Source of the DNA: Coix lacryma-jobi var. lacryma-jobi
Lineage: Eukaryota; Streptophyta; Magnoliopsida; Poales; Poaceae
DNA length: 64,000 nucleotides
NCBI GenBank assembly: GCA_009763385.1
Contig: CM019824.1
Span: forward strand, 150,480,305-150,544,304
Reading direction: 5' to 3'
Under the pieces are notes generated by a model. The model was not told the origin of the DNA and searched no databases. It saw nothing but the letters and a program-made list of their open reading frames with translations. Of this stretch, positions 23,302 through 35,602 are shown piece after piece. Position numbers and translations under genes: made by a program. Positions within the stretch are counted from its first letter, which is position 1. Each line of letters begins with the position of its first letter.

Positions 23302-23650
23302 CGTGTTGACCGTAGGACGCTACCCTAGTCAGTCGTCGAGTTTATAAAACTAATTTTTAAAAGCCTCACCCTATTTGCCACTTCTGTAGTCTTTCTCTGC
23401 TGAAAATTCAAACTCAGTTTAAAAGTAGGTCCTCCAATAGTAGGATGTCCACCATAATTGTGTGATCTCGTAGATCGCTGTTTGACATATACTTGTGCAC
23501 ATGTTTGATTCGGTTCTTTGTAATGATTGTTGGTGTATTGCAACTGTCAGGTTGCAACGACATCATTTGTCAAGAGTTTTATTAATAAAATTAACTAACT
23601 TGGGGTCTTTCTCTCTCCCATCTCAACCCTCTATTCACCCATACCAGCTG

Positions 23651-24100
23651 ATGGATCTACGACAATGGGAAGACTGCAACTTGAGCGACGAGGCATATCG
23701 ACTTTTCCAAATATCACCTTACCGAGGCAAGAAAGACAAGTATCGAAAGTATGTTGCGAACTCTTCTCGTTTTAGAGCTACACCTGCAAGCTCAAGTCAA
23801 GCTCCTCCTGAGCTCCACCAAACAGAAGCACCTCCTCAAGTTCCACAAGAAGACAATCAAGTGATATCCACCCGAAGAGATGTCAAGGCAAAAGGACTAT
23901 GTTTCTACTGCAAGCAAACTGGACACTTCATTAGCAAATGCCCGAAGAAGCGTGAGGATCGCAAAGGTCGAGCCAAGAGGAAAGCTCAAGGACAACACCT
24001 CGAAACCAAAGATGCCAATCGGGTGATGAACAAGAAAAATGCAAAACGCCAAAAGTTCCATGGTATGTCCCACGAGCTCCCCACCCACCTTTCTTTCTAG
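23651..24100 (+). CDS. gag: Element B short gag-like ORF with zinc knuckle
   Basis: 149 residues from ATG 23651 (MDLRQWEDCNLSDEA) to TAG; the open frame extends upstream to 23495 but that part looks non-coding. No capsid fold is visible. It has a Pro/Gln-rich linker, one CCHC knuckle (CFYCKQTGHFISKC) and then a Lys/Arg-rich tail. Chromovirus gags end with such a knuckle, so this is probably the 3' end of a gag that has lost its capsid; it may bind the element RNA (inference). A polypurine tract follows within 40 bases. Confidence 0.75.
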   Translation: MDLRQWEDCNLSDEAYRLFQISPYRGKKDKYRKYVANSSRFRATPASSSQAPPELHQTEAPPQVPQEDNQVISTRRDVKAKGLCFYCKQTGHFISKCPKKREDRKGRAKRKAQGQHLETKDANRVMNKKNAKRQKFHGMSHELPTHLSF

Positions 24101-24126
24101 CCCGAATCTCGGGACGAGATTCCAGT

Positions 24127-24140
24127 TAAGGGGGTAAGTT
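24127..24140 (+). other. Element B polypurine tract
   Basis: AAGGGGGTAAG-type purine run directly before the 3' LTR start TGTAACACCCC. Confidence 0.85.
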
Positions 24141-27100
24141 TGTAACACCCCGATTTTTAAAAAAAATAAAATAAATTAGAATTTAATTAAGAAATGACCA
24201 AAATCCTAGATGGAGGAAAATTCTATCCAGATGTTTATTGCATTCATGCTGTTGCATAATTTTTATTGGGTGAAAAAGAATTTTATAAAACCCAAATAGG
24301 GCGAATCGATTTTATTCTCTTTAGGAAACAAAGGAAAGTTTTAGGAAAGTTTTATAAAATTTTAAAATTAAGTTTTATTCTTCAAAACCTAGGAAAATAT
24401 CTCCAAAATTTTTACAAATTTATTTGGTTTCAAACTGATTTGAATTTGGATTTCAAAAGGATTTAGAAAATGAAATCAGAAAAGAAAAATTGGCTTGAGC
24501 TCTTTTCCTCACCCTCGGCCTGCGTCAATCAGCCGGCCCAGCCCGCCACTTTCCCTCTCTCAACCTCCTCGAATATAAGAGGGAGCCCCAGCACTGCAGT
24601 TCACAGCTGCACGCCGCCGCCGCCGATTTGGCATCTGTCCTCCCCATCGTTTCCCGTGTTGACACCACAAGGCTGTACACATCTACACCACTGCTCCTCA
24701 ATCCTCACCAAGAATTCACTAGCAACATTGTTTTCCCAAGAATGGCCGGAGGGCTCCATCGCGGTGTGCCTGTATCTCTTCCACAACTGCATCTCTGATA
24801 ATCGGCTTGCCATAGCCATGTTGGGCAGTTCTTTTCGTTTCAGTACATGGGCCTCACCGTCGGCATCAGATAAACATCGAAAAGAGGTATATCCTCAGTT
24901 CAGCCCTTCCCATCTTAATCTTATACGTAGTTGCTGCATTCAAATAGCACTTGCTATGTTTCCTGTTTTCTTGCCAATCGGGTTGCAGTCATCTTCTTTT
25001 CGTCAAATCATATGAGGCGCAATTATCAGTTTCTGAACATGTACATGTAGACTTGGACAGAAGCTAGAAGTTTGAAACCTGTTGGGTTCCATCAGTCAGC
25101 TAGCAAATTAGTTATCTTCTTTGCTGAAATTTTTTTTTCCAATCTTCAGATATCTCTCGTAGAAATCCTGCCTAGCGAAAGATCTTGCACACCGCTGTTA
25201 ACTACATGCAAGTGCCGGTTTAATCCTGTCATGCGTTCATGCACACGATGTTGCAAGGACACAATTCTTGCAGCTCATACACCTGCTGGTGTCAGCATGA
25301 CATCAAGTTGATGTCATATACGTCTTGTTTTCCTCACAAAATATAAGTACAATACATCCACAAATTCCCACATATCGCTCTAACATCTGTCCTTCGTTTT
25401 CTTAACTTATCTGAAGTCGTTAATCTGTTATGGTTCACAAAATAAAATAGTCTCAGTTTGATTTATTAAAAAGATTAATGTCTTTGATAACCTTTTTTAT
25501 AATGTAATCAATGTGTTTTGCTAAAAATGTCACATTTGCAAATAAAATATTTCAGATCAAATAAAATGATTTTGTGTCCCAAATGAATTTTTTTTTAGTC
25601 ACTGATTTTGAAAAGTAAAGTAATTTAATTTACCAAATTGCCCCTAAACTTCAAAAGCCCGTAACTTTCAAACTGTAGCTCCGTTTTTAGCAGTTTTTGT
25701 GCTCACGCGATCGTAGAAACAAGCCATATGCGTTAGTAATATTTTTAGTATGATTTCATAATGTTTGGTGTACTGTTTTTATTTATTTATTTGTACATGT
25801 TTGCTTGTATGTTTGTGCGCCGAAGTTTGCCACGACGGAAGAAAAAGTCACCGATGGATCCCGAAGACTCCGAGTATGCGTTTATCGTGTTTTCCCATAA
25901 AAGGCAAGTGTCCTTGCTCATATTGCTCCCGTATTTATTTTATTTCGAGTTAGAGTAGTTAGATCCAGTAGTTGCATGCAGTGTCTTAATACTGAATCCC
26001 ATGTTAAGGTTTATTAGAACTTGTTTATATTATCCTTGTCGCCTGTTTTGGGATGTGTCGGGTAGGTGTTTTGCTTAGCCCTGCAGTCAAGTTTGGGTTG
26101 GGAGGTAAATATTATTAATCTTGATTAATGAACTATGAAACAAGGTGGGTATGGTAATTTTGTAGTAACATGGTTATTAGGTAAATCCGGCAGGATGGAC
26201 CCGTATTGGTGGTTTTGTGCCGTGGGACTCGGCAGCTGCTTTTGGTTTTTGGTTCGGGGCTCGTGCTAGACATATCCTGCCTGGATCCCTAGGACCCGGT
26301 TCTTGGACAAGTAACCCGGCAAAACAGCGCAGCCATGAGATCTGGATGGGCTGGACCTGGCTAATTAATTAGTTTCCTCTAAGTTATGCTACACGGGGGT
26401 TGTATAGTGGCTCAAGAGGGGTCCCTTGGGGTCGTTGACTTATGGACAGGGGAGAAACCTTAGAGTACGTGTAACACAGACTTGGAGGGGCTTTGTAAAG
26501 GCCTTGCAGTGCAACCCGCTATGCACCTCGGCAGTGTTTAGCGTGACGGGATCTGCACGACTCATGGGTAACGATGTGCAACCTCTGCAGAGTGTAAAAC
26601 TGATATATCAGCCGTGCTCACGGTTACGAGCGGGCTTGGACTTCTTCGAGATTAGTTGGTGGGTTTGTTCTAGTTCGTTAGAGAAGCCTTATGTGGTTAT
26701 TAGTCTCATATGATATGGGTACAGAGGCTTCTTCTACGCGGGTTACTGCTTGGTACGGGAGTGACTCCCAGGCTCGGGCGCAGACCTGGTGTTATTACGG
26801 AAGGTAGCTCTCTATGTCGTGACGTATGGAACTAATACACATAGGACTCCTTGTAACGACCTAGTTCGGGTCATCTGATGGACTTCAGGTGTGGTTTGCC
26901 TGATGGACTTCAGGTGTGGGTTCGCTTGGTGTGACTCCAAGTGTGGTTGCTTGGTGGACTCCAAGTGATGGTTGCTCGGTGTGACTCCGAGTGTGGTTTG
27001 CTCGGTGCGACTCCGAGTGTGGTTACTGTTACTGTTGGAGACTGTGGTTATAACCTAGTAAATAGGTGCATAGGATTAATAGGATTTAATAGGATGTGTT

Positions 27101-27567
27101 GCTTTAGGCGCTTGAGTCAAACAGAGTCAACCTACCTTTGTTCATAGCCTCATAAGCATATATTTCCTACACTTGCGGAGTACATTTCGATGTACTCACC
27201 CTTCCTCTTTGTCCCCCCTGCTACCCCACCCAGACGCTGGAGACTACGTCTACGAGGAGCCGGAGTATCCAGAAGACGGAGGCTACGACCCTGACGACCT
27301 GTACTAGGATGGCGCTACCCCCGGTCGACCTTCCTGTGGAGTGGAGTCCAGATCTTCCGCATCTTCGTCAGAGTTTACCTTAGAGTTAGTTTCATGAGAG
27401 ACTGTACTTTTTTTATTTCAGACCCGAGGGTCATTTATGTAATAAAGTTCGATATTGTTAATAAAGCATTGTTTTGATATTTACTATGATGTGGATATAT
27501 GTATGAAAATTGATCCTGGCATACATATATTGTGCTCCAATTTTGTTCTTAAAATTGGGGTGTCACA
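24141..27567 (+). repeat. Element B 3' LTR
   Basis: Uninterrupted 3427-bp copy. TATA box 24574-24581, hairpin 27178-27197, acceptor and acidic exon-like ORF 27234-27307. The last bases GGGGTGTCACA are followed by the right TSD CCAAT. Confidence 0.95.
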
Positions 27568-29973
27568 CCAATGCACCGACACATTTCATGTATCTAATGA
27601 ATTCTGTCTTCATGCCTGAGTTGGATAAGTTTGTTGTGGTGTTTATTGATGACATTTTGGTATACTCTAAAAATAAAAAGGATCATGCTGAGCATCTACG
27701 AGTCGTCTTAGCTCGACTTCGAGAGCACAAGTTGTATGCTAAGTTTAGCAAGTGTGAATTTTGGTTAAAGAAGGTACCCTTTCTTGGACACGTCCTTTCA
27801 GAGGAAGGAATTTCGGTGGATCCCACGAAGGTACAAGAAGTTATGGATTGGCAAGCACCCACTAACGTACATGAGGTACGCAGCTTTCTAGGATTAGCCG
27901 GATATTACCGTCGGTTCATACCGGATTTCTCAAGGATCGCAAAGCCTATGACTCGTCTAACTTAGAAAAACAAGAAGTTTGAATGGACTCCAGAATGTGA
28001 GGCAGCTTTTCGCACTCTGCGAACTTTGTTGACTTCGGCGCCAGTGTTGGCACAACCAGATTTGGAGGAACCTTTTGATGTGTTTTGTGACGCATCCAAG
28101 GTTGGACTTGGATGTGTGCTGATGCAGAATGGAAGAGTTATCGCATACGCCTCACGTCAGTTGCGACCACATGAAGAGAATTACCCCACTCATGATTTGG
28201 AATTGGCAGCCGTAGTACATGCACTCAAGATCTGGAGGCATGGGTAACTTATGCCATGTGTACATAGATCACAAAAGTTTGAAATATATCTTCACCCAGC
28301 CAGAGTTGAATATGAGGCAGAGGAGATGGTTAGAGTTGATTAAGGATTACAACCTAGAAGTGCATTACCACCCCGGAAAAGCGAATGTTGTAGCAGATGC
28401 CTTGAGTCGCAAGACTCATTGCAACTCTCTGCAACCACTTTTGGAGGATGGATTCAACCTTATGCACCCCGTTATGCTAAATAACATCACCCTACAGTGC
28501 ACCCTGGAGAGTGACATCATCGAAGGACAAAAGACCGATGAAGAAATCGGCCAGATCAAGAAGAGATTGGAAACCAATAGTTCTTTGAACTTCAGAACAG
28601 ATGAACAGGGAATTCTGTGGTATAATCAGAGGTTGGTTATTCCTAAGGACACGAAGCTGAAAGAAAGAATTCTGAATGAAGCCCATAATTCAAAGTTATC
28701 TATCCATCCAAGGAGCAGTAAGATGTACCAAGATCTGAGAACAAGGTATTGGTGGTCAAAGATGAAGAAAGAAGTCGCAGCTTATGTCGCAAGGTGTGAT
28801 ACTTGCTGCAGGATAAAAGCTATACACCTGAGACCTGCCGGACTGTTACAGCCGTTATCAATCCCAGAGTGGAAATGAGAAGAGATTAGTATGGATTTCG
28901 TCACAGGTCTTCCCACCATTCAAAAAGGAAATGATTCTATCTGGGTTATCGTGGATCGGTTATCTAAAGTGGCTCACTTCATACTAGTCAAGACTACCCA
29001 CCGACCTCATCAGTACGCAGATTTGTACATTCAGAACATCTTGAGGTTACATGGAGTTCCTAAGAGGATTGTTTCTGATAGAGGACCCCAGTTCATAGCG
29101 TGTTTTTGGGAACAGTTGCACAAGGAGCTAGGGACTAAGTTGATAAGAAGTTCTGCTTATCATCCCCAAACCGCAGGACAAACAGAAAGAGTAAATCAAA
29201 TCTTGGAAGATATCCTCAGAGCATGTGTTCTATCCTCAGGAGAATCATGGGAGAAGTGGTTACCCCTCGCCGAGTTTTCGTATAACAACAGCTACCAGAA
29301 AAGTATAAAGATGGCACCGTTTGAAGTTTTATATGGACGAAGATGCAGAACCCCGGTAAATTGGGTTGAAGCAGGAGATCGAGGATTTTACGGGTCAGAT
29401 TATGTAAAGGATGCCGAGGAGATTGTGCAAACAGTACAACAACATATCAAGGCAGCACAATCCCGACAGAAGAGCTATGCAGACACACGAAGGAGACCCT
29501 TGGAATTCGAAGTAGGAGATTACGTCTACCTTAAGGTCTCACCCATGAGAAAGGTCCAACGTTTTTGGATTAAGAAAAAGCTAGCACCCCGATATGTGGG
29601 ACCATATCAGATCGTAGCTAAAAAGGGAGAAGTGGCCTATGAAGTGCAGTTACCCCCAGAGATGAGCGCAGTCTTTCCCGTATTTCACGTTTCCCAGTTG
29701 AAAAAGTGTCTCCGAGTCCCGGAACAAGAAGAAGTTCAGATCCCGGATGTCTCCATCAGATCAGATCTGGAATACTATGAACAACCTCATGAGATATTGG
29801 ACACCAAGACTTGAGAGACTCGCAACCGAACAGTGAAGACTTACAAGATTCTCTGGAGCAACCACGGAACCAACGATGCGACTTGGGAAACCGGGGAGTA
29901 CTTACGCGTAAACTATCCCGCTTTTGTTAAGAAATGGTACGTAACTCAAAATCTCGGGACGAGATTTCTTTAA
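27568..29973 (+). pseudogene. pol: Element A pol, 3' part: RT, RNase H, integrase, chromodomain
   Basis: Resumes A's RT after B with [18 protein letters not shown] and [11 protein letters not shown]. RNase [16 protein letters not shown] and [10 protein letters not shown]. Integrase: zinc region [13 protein letters not shown], core [28 protein letters not shown] and QTERVNQILED, then [10 protein letters not shown]-terminal chromodomain-like segment (PHEILDTKT, YKILWSNHG, ATWE, NYPAF). Disabled by TAG at 27963, a short deletion with frameshift near 28240 (after ALKIWRH), TGA near 28876 replacing a Trp of SIPEWKWE, and TGA at 29812. The last codons overlap the polypurine tract. Confidence 0.92.
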
Positions 29974-29984
29974 GGGGGAAGGGC
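29971..29984 (+). other. Element A polypurine tract
   Basis: TAAGGGGGAAGGGC directly before the 3' LTR start TGTGACACCC; it overlaps the pol stop. Confidence 0.88.
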
Positions 29985-32900
29985 TGTGACACCCTAGTGT
30001 CAAGCACTGCATTAGGAACTACATTTAGCTACTAAAATGCATAAGCAATGCATGACATCGTTTCATGTGCATGAGAGTGTTTTTGCCTTTTGCTTATTTA
30101 TTGAATTTTGGATTTCTATTGGACTTGATGGTTTAAGTGGATTTCTGTCTTGGCAAATAATCTTATAAAATAAAAAATATTGAGTATAACACTTTTCATG
30201 TTGGCATCTTGACCTAGTTCAAAATGGTTTAAGCAAATAAAAACAAGGTAAACAAAATGATTTATGTCTCAAAATTGGCTTTATTTATGTGGAGGTTGAG
30301 AAAATGAGTTTCAGAAAAAGTGTCTTATATGAAAGTTGTAGAGAAAATTATTTTGAGCAACTTTTATTTATGGGTCAAAACCTAGTTTAGAGTTTTTGAA
30401 GCTGTTTTTGAATGGTCAAAGTTTGAAAAGTTTTTGGAAAAAGAAAAAGGAAAACGAATTTTCCCGGCGCTTCACATTCGGTCCATTCGGCCTTTTTCGG
30501 CCCACCTCGCGCCCGCGCAGGCCTGCGCCTGCCTGCTCCCGCGCGCGCTTGCCGCGCAGCGCCGCGCCGGTCGCCCCGACCACGCCGCGCCGCACGCCGG
30601 CGATTGCGCCACATGGTCGCCGTCTCCTGCTCCAAATCTCGCGCGGCCACTCCCCCTCCGATCCTTCTCCGCCCGATCACGCCAACTATCTCCCTCGCCC
30701 ACTCCCTCACCGCCTCGCCTGCCGCGCTGCCTCGCGGCCCGCGCTCGCCACTCGCCGTCGCTAGCCGCGGGACCCGCCACGACCGGCTGTCCGCTCGGCC
30801 AGCCGAGCAAAACCGGCTCCGCTCCTGCTCACCCTCTCATTCACCGTTCACTCAGCTCACTCGCGCTCGCTCTCGCCGGTTCCCTCTCTCCCGCGAACGA
30901 ACGCGGAAGGCCGAGCGCTCGACTCGCCTTGGCCACCGCACGCCACCGCAAGCACGCCCTCGCCGTTCCCACCGCCCTAGAGCCTCTCGGCTCGATTCCT
31001 CGCACAAACCATCCCGCCTCCACCCAGGACGCCCGGTGCTCGCGCTAGCGCCACCAGCCGAGCCCCGCTGATGCCGGAGTCCGAGGAGCGCCGTCGCGGT
31101 CGCCATCAGCGCCGCTCGGAGCCCGGAGCCGTTCGCCCCCGTCCAAAGCTCCGCCACCTCCCTCCTTCACTCGCCAGCTTCGCCAAGCAAAGGCAAGGTG
31201 AGAACACTAGTTCGCGAGCTCTCTACCGCCCCGTAGCTCTCCCTCCACCTCCGGCCGAGCACCATGGCCGCCGCCATGGCCGTGCCCGAGGCCAAGCTCC
31301 TCTAGAGCTTCGCACGCCAAACCAAGCCCTCCGATAGCCTCCCTAGGGTTTGCTAGTTCTCCCCCTTCCATCAATTTGGCCGGCGACCGCCGGAAATGGC
31401 GTAGCCATGCGACACCGCCGCCGCCGTCCGCCACTGCTCGCCGCCGGCGAGCCATGGCCATGCGCTAGCCAAACCAACCCCACCACTCGGTCCGTCTCGT
31501 CGAGGGGAGCACGATGAGCCCGGTCCCACCGCCGGCGACCTCGCCGCCGGCGAGAACCGCGCGGTCAACCCTCTTCCCCTATTTTCCCTCTCTGACGGGT
31601 GGGCCCCGTTTTCTAGTGGGTCCCCCGCGTCAGTCGCTCACAGTCTATGGACCGGGTCTGCGCAAGTTGAGCCGGGAAGTTTAAAGTGATTTTCCTTTTT
31701 GTTTTAAATTCTAGAAAGGCTTGTTATTTTTGTGTAGCACGTTTTAAAAGTCCAAATGAAGTCTTTTAGTTTTGATAGCTTGCTCATGAGTAGATCTATC
31801 AGGGAAAAATATGAAAGTATTTTTGGTGGAAGTTTATATTACTGTTTTTATTTATTTCAGTTTATGTGCCTTTGTTGAGATAAATGGATTTATATGTTTT
31901 ATGGTCGAGTTAATTCATGGAAAATTTTGTGTAGGTTTCTTATCAGGTTATATACCTGTGAAAAATATATAAGGCCCTGTTATGTAGAAAAATTGTCTGT
32001 TATCGGTTAAAGTCCTTTTTGGCTGATTTCTTGGAATAAGTGTTAAGGTGTTTTATATGTCAAAATAAAATATGGAAAAATTTGTGTAGCCTCTGTGTGT
32101 TATGTTCCAGTTAGAAAAAATGTTAAACATAGGTTGTTATATAGAAAAATGTGAAGTTACTGTATAAATGTACTTTTCTATGTTTTTCTTTGGAAATCCA
32201 TGTAGGAAGTAATATAATGTTTCTGTTCATGGAACTTTCTTGATAAATATGAAATAGGGAGTAGAGTCTGGGAAAAATATGGAAATAAGTATGTCATCCT
32301 TTTCCAGTAGGGTTGTAGTTCAAATGATTGGTTTTGGGTTAAATTTGTTTATTTTGTGTAGGGTGATATATTTATGTTTTGGCAAGTGCACCTTCTGCAG
32401 TAGAGTGTTTATGAGTAGATGAAGCTAGGAAAATTATGAAATTTGCTGTTTGACACTTTTTGTGTGAAAAGTTAGTTCAAAGGACTTTTTGAGTAGTGTA
32501 TTTCATGTTTTTGTAGCCGTTGTTCTGTATTTTATCTCTTGCTGGAAATTGGTCAGTGAATTCCAGTTAGTGTCAGTTATCTTCTGGAATTTTTGTGTAT
32601 TTTTCTGAGTTCAGAAAAATACACTTGCAGTTCAAACTTGAGTTTCTTTTGAATTTCTAAATGGAAAATAGTTGAAATAATGTTTTTTGTTTTATGAGGT
32701 AAATAAGTATTTACCTCAATGTCAAAAGTGGTTCAACAAGTTGGTTTTGTTGGTTTGCAGGAAATGTTACTTTTCATACCACTATCTTGCACCTTGCATT
32801 ATTTAATTATGTACCACATTGCAAATAGGATCGACAGTCTCGGAGCCGACCCCGGAGCAGGAAGCAAGCGCCGAACAAGAGATCCCTGAACTTCATCAAG

Positions 32901-34504
32901 CCGAGGAGGTCGACCCCAGACAGGAAACTAACTTGCCCGAGTGCCCCTCCCACGAGGCCTCGGTCTTTGCTCAAGGCAAGCCCCGGAGCATTCTTAAGTC
33001 TTCCAGTTTTTATAATTAATTTACTTGAGTATTTTATATTGTGATGCATTAGGTGTAGGAGTTGATTGAATCCTACTTGCTGCATTACCATTCCTTGATT
33101 GTTGATTAATATCTACCTTGTTATCCTGTTATTTATTTACAATATAGAATTGCTTAGCCTGCTTAATAAAAGTAGTAGTTAAGGATGTTTCCGTAATACC
33201 CCAATGGGTAGTTATCGGATCACGGTTGGCTATATTTGCTATCGTGGAAAGGAACCTGAGTAGTAAAGAAATACGGTCAACTGGAAGGCAAGGCACAAGT
33301 TTGGAAACTTGGGGCAGTCCGTTCGTTGGATCGTGTAGGTTTGTATCGATGTTGGCCCTCGTTCATTTTTGAACGCGCCCTTTTACTTAGGGATATGTCG
33401 GTGCTGTAATCATCGACCCCGAAGCCGGTTAGAAGCTGTTCGGGCCGGAATCAACCCGAGTCGCGCCCTCTAGTATGGAAATGCGATCTGCCGCGTGAGG
33501 CCATCGCCAGGTTCCAATTGGGCGGTCTGTGCTTGAACCGCGACGATTACCACCACGAACAAGCATCGAGCGGTTACCCAATGCATAGACCCGATGGGGA
33601 AAGTGTGGGTTGGTATTAAAGGTCTTTCACCAGCTGGTTTGGAATTCGATTCGAGTCGCCGTCTCCCCCGGTTAGGGGGAAACTATGGCGAGTTTCACCA
33701 CGATACAACTCCAGGTAATGTTTTAAAGGTTCAACTAAAATGTGGATAAGTCGACTGGATATGGTTATATTATTGCTTGTTAGACTTAAGTGTGTGTAAT
33801 AGTTCAGGTGCAAACCTAGAGTAAGAGATAGGACTAAAAACTGACAGCTCATCAATGTCATTAATACTCCTTATCTTAATTTTGAGCTTTTCGCAACTAA
33901 AGATCCCAGCTCCACCAAAAAGGCCTTGCATACCCTCAGTGTCTTTATTTTCAGTTGGACGGGTAAGTCTAGCTGAGTACATTTCCGTACTCAGGGTTTA
34001 TCCCGTTGTTGCAGATGGCCAGGTCTACTATGGCTATTGTAAGCACTGCCTCTACCCAGTGGAAGGTGATGAGGAGTAGGCCCAGGGCAGGGCCGTCAAG
34101 AAGCTTCCCCTTTTCTTTTGCTGGTCTGAGACTACTAGTGGCACATTACTTGAAAAAGGAGGAGTGAGTTGGGTTGAGTTGGAGTTATCAAACAATGTTT
34201 TATTTGGACCACATGTGTGGTGGTCGTGTTTCAAAACTTATTTAAGCTTCCGCACTTTAAATTCGGTATTGTAATAACTCGGTTTTAAATTCGCACTCTG
34301 ATGTTTTAAATTCGGTTTCGTTTAACTGTGTCATCTCCTTTCGAATGTAATACTTGAACGATGCGATCCTGTATGTTGTATGATGTTGAAATCCTTCGAG
34401 ATTTCCGGACTACCGGGGTTATATGGCTTCAAGTGCGGGTCGATGTCAGACGTAATTGACTAAGACGGTACTTGAGTCCTTATAATCAGGACGGTTCTGC
34501 CACA
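29985..34504 (+). repeat. Element A 3' LTR
   Basis: 4520 bp, from TGTGACACCC to GCCACA. AT-rich start, GC-rich block 30470-31300, AT-rich intron-like stretch, then an acidic exon, the hairpin 33973-33994 and the terminal part shared with the 5' LTR. Confidence 0.93.
31071..34079 (+). CDS. Proposed three-exon LTR-encoded protein in A
   Basis: Predicted exons 31071-31197 (ATG to donor AAG|GTGAGA), 32829-32975 (acceptor AATAG, GC donor CAAG|GCAAGC) and 34015-34079 (acceptor TTGCAG, stop TAG). Lengths 127, 147 and 65 nt give 112 residues with both introns in phase 1 (1631 and 1039 nt). Exon 1 is basic (MPESEERRRGRHQRR), exon 2 acidic (PTPEQEASAEQEIPELHQ) and ends HEASVFAQ, exon 3 ends VEGDEE. 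Same order, phases and GC donor as in element C, although the sequence outside splice sites has diverged widely. No family recognised and no TATA box seen. Splicing is a prediction; the open frame across all three exons is what I see. Confidence 0.5.
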
Positions 34505-35602
34505 CTATATGGGCTCAAGCAAGCCCCAAGAGCATGGTACTAGTGCCTCCGGGACTTCCTCATTGAGAAGGGATTCATCATTGGGAAGGTCGACACCACA
34601 CTATTCACCAAGAAGCTTGATGGAGAGATCTTCATTTGTCAAGTTTACGTTGATGATATCATCTTCGGGTCAACAAATGAAGCATATTGCAAGGAATTTG
34701 GTGACTTGATGTCGAAGGAGTTCGAAATGTCCATGATTGGCGAGCTCACATTCTTCCTAGGCTTCCAAGTCAAGAAAGTGAAGGAGGGGAACTTTATATC
34801 TCAAGAGAAGTACACAAAAGACCTCCTCAAGCGCTTCAATATGGATGATTGCAAGCCTATCAAAACTCCAATGCCAACAAATGGACATCTCGACCTAGAT
34901 GAGGGAGGTAACTCGGTTGATCAAACTCTCTACCGTTCTATGATTGGTAGCTTGTTATATTTGACTGCATCTAGGCCTGATATCATGTTTAGTGTGTGCA
35001 TGTGTGCTAGATTTCAAGCCGATCCTAAGGAATCACACCTCATAGCCGTAAAGATAATCCTTAGATACCTCAAGCACACCCCAAGCATTGGCCTTTGGTA
35101 TCCCAAAGGAGCTCACTTCCAACTCATTGGGTATTCCGATTCGGATTACGCGGGTTGAAAATAGATAGAAAATGCACATTCAGAGGGTGTCATTTGCTTG
35201 GGAGATCACTAGTTTCATGGAGTTCAAAGAAGCAAAATAGTGTGGCCCTGTCTACCACCGAGGCGGAATACATTGTCGCGGGAGCTTGTTGTGCACAAAT
35301 CCTTTATATGAAACAAACCCTTCTAGACTATGGTGTAGTGCTAGATAGGGTACCTTTGTTGTGTGACAATGAGAGCGCGGTTAAGCTACTAACAACCCGG
35401 TTCAACACTCTCGCAGAAAGCACATAGATATTCGTCATCACTTTCTAAGAGACCATGTTTCAAAGAAAGATATATCTCTAGAAGGAGTTAGAATCGAAGA
35501 TCAATTGGCGGATATTTCACAAAACCCCTAGATGAGAGTACCCTTTGTAGATTGCGAAGTGAGCTTAATGTGCTTGATCTAAGTAACTTTATCAAAAGGT
35601 GA
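34505..35602 (+). pseudogene. pol: Element D copia pol: RT 3' half and RNase H (SIRE/Maximus type)
   Basis: Begins mid-RT at LYGLKQAPRAWY, where A is inserted. Copia RT catalytic YVDD is at 34646-34657, then IIFGSTNE, TFFLGFQVKK, RSMIGSLLYLTASRPDI. RNase [31 protein letters not shown], and the end [19 protein letters not shown] to TGA at 35600-35602. Broken by TAG at 34543-34545, by a frameshift near 35155 and by another near 35410. Reads with integrase-before-RT order are expected upstream, outside this window or deleted. The family assignment rests on the RT wording and the ORF3 downstream. Confidence 0.88.

Larger units (their letters stand above)
5554..27567 (+). mobile_element. Element B: non-autonomous LTR retrotransposon with tiny internal region
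   Basis: 5' LTR 5554-6491 plus 20799-23286 (3426 bp without the C insertion), internal region 23287-24140 (854 bp), 3' LTR 24141-27567 (3427 bp). Termini are TGTAACACCCC and GGGGTGTCACA. The internal region keeps only a tRNA-Met primer site, a short gag-like ORF with one zinc knuckle, and a polypurine tract; no protease, RT, RNase H or integrase. I count about a dozen LTR differences, so insertion was recent. LTR architecture (AT-rich start, TATA box, GAGTAC hairpin, acceptor and short acidic exon) resembles the chromovirus LTRs nearby, so the helper is probably a chromovirus (inference). Confidence 0.92.
543..34504 (+). mobile_element. Element A: Ty3/gypsy Tekay-type chromovirus, interrupted by B
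   Basis: Order on the + strand: truncated 5' LTR (543-1445), tRNA-Met primer binding site, pre-gag ORF0 (2175-3191), gag-protease-pol (3515-5553 and 27568-29973), polypurine tract, full 3' LTR (29985-34504, 4520 bp). Element B (5554-27567) splits the reverse transcriptase. The order RT-RNase H-integrase with a C-terminal chromodomain-like segment puts it among chromoviruses; gag style and the upstream extra ORF suggest the Tekay clade (inference). The two LTRs share a 903-bp block that differs at roughly 2-3% of positions, so this is an older insertion than B or C. It interrupts a copia RT at 34505. The left TSD is lost with the truncated 5' LTR. Confidence 0.9.

Noticed and set aside
30396..31568. 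Many Pro/Arg/Ser-rich ORFs on both strands in the A LTR
   Set aside because: Composition effect of the C-rich leader region; only the short frame 31071-31197 is supported by its splice context.
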